Part shown: positions 5,990 to 9,488 of the stretch, in pieces | Layout of the letters: each line of letters begins with the position of its first letter | Numbering within the stretch: position 1 is the stretch's first letter | Assembly (NCBI RefSeq): GCF_003721225.1 | Contig: NZ_RIZI01000105.1 | Span: 1 to 9,488, forward strand | From: Acidithiobacillus sulfuriphilus | Lineage (GTDB): Bacteria; Pseudomonadota; Gammaproteobacteria; Acidithiobacillales; Acidithiobacillaceae | DNA: 9,488 nucleotides | Direction of reading: 5' to 3' | Position numbers and translations under genes: made by a program | Notes under the pieces: model-generated | What the model saw: only the letters and a program-made list of their open reading frames with translations | What the model was told of the DNA's origin: nothing | The model's database searches: none

Positions 5990-6325
5990 ATGGAAAAAAT
6001 ATCCGAATTGGGTTTCTGGCAGCGGATGGCGGCGGAGCGGGGCTTGATTATCCTCTTTTTCAGCTCGGCGGGCTGCCATTCCTGCCGCATCTGGCGGGGT
6101 TTGCTGCGGGAGTATGAGATGACCCGCGAGGATCTGCGTGTCTGGGAGGTGGATGCCGGTATCGACATGGGGCTGACCCAGGAGTTTGAGGTTTATCACC
6201 TGCCGGCGCTCTTTCTCTTCAAGGATGGCCGCTACCTGCGGTCCTTGCAGGTGGAGGCGCGGCCCCAGGCCCTGCATCGTCTGGTGGAGTCGGTGAAAGA
6301 TCTGCCAGGCGAGGAGCAGCCGTGA
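5990..6325 (+). CDS. small thioredoxin-family protein
   Basis: A 111-residue single-domain thioredoxin fold without signal peptide, so probably cytoplasmic. Seen: strand LIILFFSSAGCHSC with the active-site pair C29-H-S-C32 (residues 29-32), helix IWRGLLREYEMT, strand LRVWEVDAG, and the cis-proline loop in YHLPALFLFKDG (P72). The order is that of a thioredoxin, but the motif is CHSC in place of the classical WCGPC, and the residue before the first cysteine is Gly. Redox potential and partners are therefore likely to differ from TrxA. The ATG at 5990 follows an unusually purine-rich SD region (GGAGGGGGAGAAGG, 5974-5987). The stop overlaps the GTG start of ampD by 4 bases, so the two are translationally coupled. 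Why a thiol oxidoreductase is paired with a muropeptide amidase is not clear. An upstream in-frame extension to 5867 crosses the leader hairpins and is unlikely. Confidence 0.85.
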   Translation: MEKISELGFWQRMAAERGLIILFFSSAGCHSCRIWRGLLREYEMTREDLRVWEVDAGIDMGLTQEFEVYHLPALFLFKDGRYLRSLQVEARPQALHRLVESVKDLPGEEQP

Positions 6326-6876
6326 GCGTTTTCGACGCCCAGGGCTGGCATGGGGCGGCCCGGCGGGCGCCATCGCCGTTTTTTGACGAACGCCCGCCCA
6401 TTGCCGTGGATCTGCTGGTCGTTCATGCCATCAGCCTGCCGCCGGACACCTTCGGCAGCGGGGACGTGCAGCGCTTTTTCCTGGGCGAGCTGGATTTTGA
6501 CCGCCACCCCTATTATGACGGGATCCGCCACCTGCGGGTCTCGGCCCATTTTTTCATTCCCCGCGACGGAGCATTATGGCAGCATGTCGGCGTTTTTCAG
6601 CGCGCCTGGCACGCCGGTCAATCCCAATGGGAGGGGCGTCCGGCCTGCAATGATTATAGTATCGGGGTAGAACTGGAAGGGACGGCGACGCGGCCTTTTA
6701 CACCGGAACAATACCGGGCCCTGGGGCGTTTGGGGCGGGATTTGCAAACGCCCTTTCCTGCTCTGTCGCGGGAGCGCGTGGTGGGGCACGCGGATATCGC
6801 CCCCGGGCGAAAATGGGATCCGGGCCCTTGTTTTTCCTGGCAAACCCTTTGGGAGGAGTGGGGAAGCCGCGGCTGA
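6322..6876 (+). CDS. ampD: 1,6-anhydro-N-acetylmuramyl-L-alanine amidase AmpD
   Basis: A 184-residue cytoplasmic zinc amidase. It removes the stem peptide from 1,6-anhydroMurNAc-peptides imported during cell-wall recycling; where an AmpR/AmpC system exists it indirectly keeps beta-lactamase low. Seen: Zn ligands H35 (in LLVVHAISLPP), H156 and D166 (in GHADIAPGRKWDPGP), the catalytic glutamate region in SIGVELEG (E117), and K164. Length and motif order match E. coli AmpD (183 residues). The start is GTG at 6322, overlapping the trx stop (GTGA), with GAGGAG a few bases upstream. The gene converges on queH, leaving only 39 bases between stops, and no clear terminator is seen there. No ampE, ampR or beta-lactamase gene lies in the window. 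Confidence 0.95.
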   Translation: MSVFDAQGWHGAARRAPSPFFDERPPIAVDLLVVHAISLPPDTFGSGDVQRFFLGELDFDRHPYYDGIRHLRVSAHFFIPRDGALWQHVGVFQRAWHAGQSQWEGRPACNDYSIGVELEGTATRPFTPEQYRALGRLGRDLQTPFPALSRERVVGHADIAPGRKWDPGPCFSWQTLWEEWGSRG

Positions 6877-6915
6877 AGGCGCGGGGGCTGCCGGCGCACT
6901 ATCCCTTGCTGGAGA

Positions 6916-7638
6916 TCATCGGCCCCGGGGACCGTTACCGTTTGCTGATGTCGGCGGCGGCACTGACTGCGGGGGTACCGCGCCGGCCGCTTCGTCCCGG
7001 CCGTAAAACTTGACGCCGCGGACGATCTTGGGGCGGCCCTGGGCGATGCGGTGGCGGTTGGAATCGCGCAGGGAATAGACGCAGCCGCAATATTCCTGCT
7101 GGTAGAAGCTTTCTTCCTTGGCAATCTCGATCATGCGCTGGCTGCCGCCGCCCTTGCGCCAGTTGTAGGTCCAGTACTGCAGGCCCCCATGGCGGGCGGC
7201 GGCCCGTTCGCCGCAGGCGTTGATCTGGACCATGTCCTTCCAGCGGGAGATGCCCAGGGTGCTGGTAAAGACCGTGAAGCCGTGTTCTCTGGCATAGAGG
7301 GCGGAACGCTCGAAACGCATGTCGAAACAGGCGGTGCAACGCTCGCCCCGTTCCGGTTCCCATTCCAGGCCCTTGACCCTTTCAAACCAGCGGTCCTTGT
7401 CGTAGTCCAGGTCCACGAAGGGTACGCCGAGCTTTTCCGCGTAACGGATATTCTCTTCCTTGCGCAGTTCGTATTCCGCCGTGGGGTGGATGTTGGGATT
7501 GTAGAAAAGGACAGTGAAGTCGATACTGGCAGCACGGATATCGTCCATGATGGGTCCGGCGCAGGGGGCGCAACAGGAGTGCAGGAGGATGTTTTTGCTG
7601 CCGTCCGGGGTGTGCAGGGGGGCTGGGGCTTTGCTCAT
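6916..7638 (-). CDS. queH: epoxyqueuosine reductase QueH
   Basis: A 240-residue QueH (formerly DUF208), the cobalamin-independent enzyme that reduces epoxyqueuosine to queuosine at position 34 of GUN-anticodon tRNAs, replacing QueG. Seen: the N-terminal cysteine cluster LLHSCCAPC (C22, C23, C26), [17 protein letters not shown] (46-62), [10 protein letters not shown] (C101, C104), [12 protein letters not shown] (124-135), YNWRKGG, and EYCGCVYSL (C184, C186). The cysteine pairs fit the Fe-S and mononuclear-iron ligands known for the family. The last ~25 residues (rich in Pro, Gly, Ala and Ser) are a low-complexity tail beyond the conserved core. The ATG at 7636-7638 has AAGGTAAGGA upstream. A longer in-frame version to 7791 would overlap the phhB start region and is rejected. 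Confidence 0.93.
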   Translation of the reverse strand: MSKAPAPLHTPDGSKNILLHSCCAPCAGPIMDDIRAASIDFTVLFYNPNIHPTAEYELRKEENIRYAEKLGVPFVDLDYDKDRWFERVKGLEWEPERGERCTACFDMRFERSALYAREHGFTVFTSTLGISRWKDMVQINACGERAAARHGGLQYWTYNWRKGGGSQRMIEIAKEESFYQQEYCGCVYSLRDSNRHRIAQGRPKIVRGVKFYGRDEAAGAVPPQSVPPPTSANGNGPRGR

Positions 7639-7652
7639 GATCCTTACCTTCT

Positions 7653-7666
7653 CCGAAAATATTCGG
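7653..7666. promoter_or_regulatory. short palindrome upstream of queH
   Basis: CCGAA (7653-7657) and TTCGG (7662-7666) surround AATA, ~15 bases upstream of the queH start in the divergent queH/phhB intergenic region. It could be an operator half-site pair or a leader hairpin; nothing identifies a regulator. Confidence 0.25.
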
Positions 7667-7725
7667 CCAGTCGAGCCGGAAGATAGCGCGCCGGCGGCCC
7701 GCCAGCCACGCTGATCTGCCGTGGC

Positions 7726-7754
7726 TTGACCCGTCTCCGTTATCATTCTACCGT
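7726..7754 (+). promoter_or_regulatory. candidate promoter for phhB-tlpA
   Basis: TTGACC (7726-7731), a 17-base spacer, then TACCGT (7749-7754). The -35 is good and the -10 is poor but keeps T-A and the final T. The start near 7761 would leave a ~29-base leader containing the SD. Confidence 0.4.
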
Positions 7755-7789
7755 TTTTTGCAGGACCTGGAAGCAAAAAGGAGATAGCC

Positions 7790-8119
7790 ATGAACCAAGA
7801 TCTTCAACATGCGCATTGCGTACCCTGTGAGGGTGGGGTTGCGCCCCTGGACGCGGAACGTGTGGGGCTTCTATTACGCTCCCTACCCCAATGGCAAGTG
7901 GCCGGACAGGCAATCCGCCGGGAGTTTCGTTTCAAAAACTTTTACGAGACCATGGCCTTTGTGAATGCCGTGGCATGGATCTCGCATCGGGAGGACCATC
8001 ACCCGGAGTTGGAGTTGGGTTATAACCGCTGCGCCGTCCATTACAGTACCCACGCCATTGGCGGCCTTTCGGAAAATGACTTCATCTGCGCCGCACGGGT
8101 GGATGCGCTGCTGACATGA
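7790..8119 (+). CDS. phhB: pterin-4a-carbinolamine dehydratase
   Basis: A 109-residue dehydratase that converts 4a-hydroxytetrahydropterin to quinonoid dihydropterin, recycling the cofactor of aromatic amino acid hydroxylases. In bacteria without such a hydroxylase, PCD-like proteins have been linked to pterin or molybdopterin metabolism. Seen: the family signature [20 protein letters not shown] from residue 66, with the catalytic H70-H71-P72 and H88 spaced as in known enzymes, then the [11 protein letters not shown] helix. The ATG at 7790 follows GGAGAT with good spacing. The N-terminal region carries CVPCEGG (C10, C13), common in bacterial members. The stop overlaps the tlpA-like start by 4 bases (ATGA). 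No phenylalanine hydroxylase gene is visible here. Confidence 0.93.
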   Translation: MNQDLQHAHCVPCEGGVAPLDAERVGLLLRSLPQWQVAGQAIRREFRFKNFYETMAFVNAVAWISHREDHHPELELGYNRCAVHYSTHAIGGLSENDFICAARVDALLT

Positions 8120-8688
8120 CGGGGGCGGGAAGGCGTGTCCGTGAGGCGCTTGTCGCCGTGCTCGTGGCGGCGATCCTGGGGGGTGCGCTCTGGTTGTGGT
8201 TGCAGCCGGGGGGACAGCGACTCTTGCGGATTGCCATGCCGGCCGTCACCTTGCCGTCGCTGCAAGGCCAACCCGTTTCCCTGGAGGGATTCCGGGGTAG
8301 GGTGCTGCTGGTCAATTTCTGGTCGACGAGCTGCCCGGGCTGTATCGCCGAGATTCCGGACTTGGTGGCTTTGCAGCAGCATTTTGCCGGAGCCCCTTTT
8401 ACCGTGATCGGCATCTCCATGGCGGGCGATGAGGAAACGCAGGTGGCGGCGCTGGCCGCGCGCTTGGGTGTGGATTACCCGTTGCTGATGGATCCCCAGG
8501 GAAAGGCGGCACAGGCCTTTGGCTCGGTGAATCTGACGCCCACTTCCTTCCTGGTGGATGCCCATGGCCACATCGTGGAGCGGCAGGTGGGCGCCTTTCC
8601 GCTAAAACAATGGGAGCAGCGCATTGGGACGCTGCTCCCGGTACCGCAACGACCGGTGGAGAAGGATTCTCCGGGCGATGCTGCCTAG
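8116..8688 (+). CDS. TlpA-family membrane-anchored thioredoxin
   Basis: A 190-residue thiol-disulfide oxidoreductase. Seen: a basic N-terminus (RRVRE) and a single hydrophobic anchor at about residues 11-30 (ALVAVLVAAILGGALWLWLQ), so the domain should face the periplasm. It is followed by VTLPSLQGQPVSLEGFRGRV, typical of TlpA/ResA/AhpC-TSA-like proteins. The active site is NFWSTSCPGCIAEIPDL, with C73-P-G-C76. It continues with IGISMAGDEETQVAALAARL, YPLLMDPQGKAAQAFG and the cis-proline loop NLTPTSFLVDAHG. This is the CxxC reductase group that keeps periplasmic cysteines (cytochrome c or copper sites) reduced; the actual partner is unknown. It is translationally coupled to phhB. Its stop overlaps the stop region of the opposing gene by 4 bases. 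Confidence 0.92.
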   Translation: MTGAGRRVREALVAVLVAAILGGALWLWLQPGGQRLLRIAMPAVTLPSLQGQPVSLEGFRGRVLLVNFWSTSCPGCIAEIPDLVALQQHFAGAPFTVIGISMAGDEETQVAALAARLGVDYPLLMDPQGKAAQAFGSVNLTPTSFLVDAHGHIVERQVGAFPLKQWEQRIGTLLPVPQRPVEKDSPGDAA

Positions 8689-8981
8689 CTGGCGCTGCGC
8701 AGGAGCGGACGCATGCCGCCGCGTACCTGACGCTGAATAAAGGCGGCGCGGCCGGATTCGCGCTGGTCGATCTCGGCGGCGCATTGGGAGTCCACCATGG
8801 CGGCGGTGCTGAGGAGCAGTTCCAACTCGCAGAGATCCACCTTGGGCTGGGTGAGCGCTTCGGGGGCGACATTCATTTGATCGCCCACCTGCCAGAACAT
8901 GCGCGCATTCCACATCTTCATACGCACCTTGGGGTCTTGAAAGAGTTTGACGCAACGTTCGTTTACGGCCTTGGGATCCAC
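8685..8981 (-). CDS. hypothetical protein (~98 aa)
   Basis: I do not recognise this protein. It reads as a soluble, mostly helical small protein: DPKAVNERCVKLFQDPKVRM, KMWNARMFWQVGDQMN, ALTQPKVDLCELELLLSTAA, then a basic end (RQVRGGMRPLLRSAS). It has several methionines and three cysteines (C10, C51, C67). I prefer a GTG start at 8979-8981, because AAGGAGG then lies 6 bases upstream, the ideal distance. In-frame ATGs exist at 8985-8987 (SD with no spacer) and 8997-8999 (no SD), giving 100 or 104 residues. The stop codon overlaps that of tlpA on the other strand by 4 bases. The frame is coherent, with coding-like third positions, so I think it is a real gene of unknown role. Confidence 0.7.
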   Translation of the reverse strand: MDPKAVNERCVKLFQDPKVRMKMWNARMFWQVGDQMNVAPEALTQPKVDLCELELLLSTAAMVDSQCAAEIDQRESGRAAFIQRQVRGGMRPLLRSAS

Positions 8982-9036
8982 TTTCATCCTCCTTCTCATC
9001 GCTGGTTGGACATGCCGACCCGGTTCGGGCCGCCGA

Positions 9037-9050
9037 ATCCTTCTAAGGAT
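9037..9050. repeat. 14-base palindrome upstream of the 98-aa gene
   Basis: ATCCTT (9037-9042), CT, AAGGAT (9045-9050): a compact inverted repeat ~60 bases upstream of the small gene's start. It may be an operator or chance; no promoter was found that fits it clearly. Confidence 0.2.
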
Positions 9051-9143
9051 ACGCGAAAAGAGGTTGAAAAAGCGATGGCTTACAGGGGCTTTCAGGATTC
9101 ATTTATTCCATGGCCGGATAGATTTTGATCGTGCGTGAACCTC

Positions 9144-9333
9144 GCTATGGCAGTTGGCAAAGGCGTTTTGCCGCGACTTCGGCCCGCGCCGTCGTTGTTC
9201 TTGGCGAAAGCCCGCGCCCGGCAGGCGAACTGTTTGAGCCCGGAGGGCGAGTTTTCGCCTGCCAGCGGGATGAGCCCTAGAACAACAGGCAAGGACCGCC
9301 GGAGCAAGAAACGCCTTTGCCAACTGCCATAGC
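9144..9333. mobile_element. 190-bp nested near-palindrome with perfect 25-bp terminal inverted repeats (MITE-like)
   Basis: The left end (9144-9168, GCTATGGCAGTTGGCAAAGG then CGTTT) is repeated exactly in reverse complement at 9309-9333. Further matching pairs lie inside at symmetric places: GTTGTTCT (9194-9201) / AGAACAAC (9279-9286), GGCAGGCGAA (9220-9229) / TTCGCCTGCC (9254-9263), and at the centre GCCC (9238-9241) / GGGC (9245-9248) with a GGA loop. The whole unit can fold into one long interrupted hairpin on either strand. No plausible protein is encoded. Perfect ends, small size and absence of a gene fit a miniature inverted-repeat transposable element or another dispersed palindromic element. 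TA occurs just inside both ends (gcTAtgg / ccaTAgc), which could be a TA target duplication with TGGCAG as the true terminus, but this is inference. A structured RNA is the alternative. Confidence 0.6.
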
Positions 9334-9342
9334 CACGATAAG

Positions 9343-9362
9343 AACCCCGCGTAAGCGGGGTT
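9343..9362 (-). terminator. rho-independent-type terminator for the leftward gene at the right edge
   Basis: AACCCCGC (9343-9350), loop GTAA, GCGGGGTT (9355-9362): an 8-bp GC-rich stem. Read on the minus strand it is followed by TTCTTATC, which is U-rich, and it lies 29 bases past the stop of the partial gene at 9391. On the plus strand TTTGGG follows, so it may act both ways. Confidence 0.7.
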
Positions 9363-9390
9363 TGGGACTGGGTGAAGGCTCCGGGAGTCG

Positions 9391-9488
9391 TCAGGAGCCC
9401 GTTTTCATGTTGATATTCTGGTTGATGGCCAGTTCAGGGTTGTAGAGGTATTCGATGTTGCCCTGTTCCACCTGCTTGAGGTAGTTCT
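9391..9488 (-). CDS. unidentified protein, C-terminal 31 residues (cut by window edge)
   Basis: An open frame enters from the right edge on the minus strand and ends at TGA (9391-9393), with a terminator just beyond. The visible residues are NYLKQVEQGNIEYLYNPELA followed by INQNINMKTGS. The polar, Asn/Tyr-rich end reads like a genuine protein C terminus, and the good terminator supports a real gene. The family cannot be named from so little. Confidence 0.65.
   Translation of the reverse strand, partial: NYLKQVEQGNIEYLYNPELAINQNINMKTGS

Noticed and set aside
8610..9128. 172-codon plus-strand frame opposite the 98-aa gene
   Set aside because: It starts inside tlpA out of frame; the minus-strand frame has the far better SD and a more natural amino-acid composition.
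9092..9332. Open frames on both strands through the 190-bp palindrome
   Set aside because: They arise because the palindrome happens to lack stops; no SD, no motif, and both strands encode related reversed sequence.

Overview
The window is GC-rich, densely coded proteobacterial chromosome. Gene content (a short malic enzyme, long-form LeuA, AmpD, QueH, PhhB, a TlpA-type thioredoxin) and the proteins' general character suggest a gamma/acidithiobacillia-type proteobacterium. Acidithiobacillus is my best guess, but it is an impression and not a demonstrated placement. I see no rRNA, tRNA, CRISPR array, prophage or complete insertion sequence.

Layout: (1) 1-1400, rightward: the 3' end of a malic enzyme gene, then 3 bases later an AI-2E/PerM-family membrane protein. 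(2) 1479-2152, leftward: a PIN-domain toxin followed, with a 4-base overlap, by a ribbon-helix-helix antitoxin. (3) 2290-4054, rightward: a good promoter, a possible short leader peptide, and leuA (2-isopropylmalate synthase). (4) 4172-4591, rightward: an unrecognised 139-residue protein. (5) 4648-5874: an aquaporin-family channel gene on the minus strand and an AT-rich gene-poor stretch, bounded on both sides by related CATCCAAG/CTTGGATG hairpins. (6) 5818-6876, rightward: a two-gene unit, a small thioredoxin-like protein overlapping ampD. (7) 6916-7638, leftward: queH. (8) 7790-8688, rightward: phhB overlapping a membrane-anchored TlpA-type thioredoxin. (9) 8685-8981, leftward: an unrecognised ~98-residue protein whose stop overlaps that of tlpA. 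(10) 9144-9333: a 190-bp nested near-palindrome with perfect 25-bp ends. (11) 9343-9488: a terminator and the 3' end of an unrecognised leftward gene.

Most genes are ordinary housekeeping functions: leucine synthesis, C4 metabolism, muropeptide recycling, queuosine tRNA modification, pterin recycling and thiol redox. Several are translationally coupled by 4-base overlaps: toxin/antitoxin, trx/ampD and phhB/tlpA. I found no convincing new multigene system. The features most worth a second look are the 190-bp palindromic element near the right end, the unusual pore-filter residues of the aquaporin with the paired hairpins around it, and the possible leader-peptide control of leuA.
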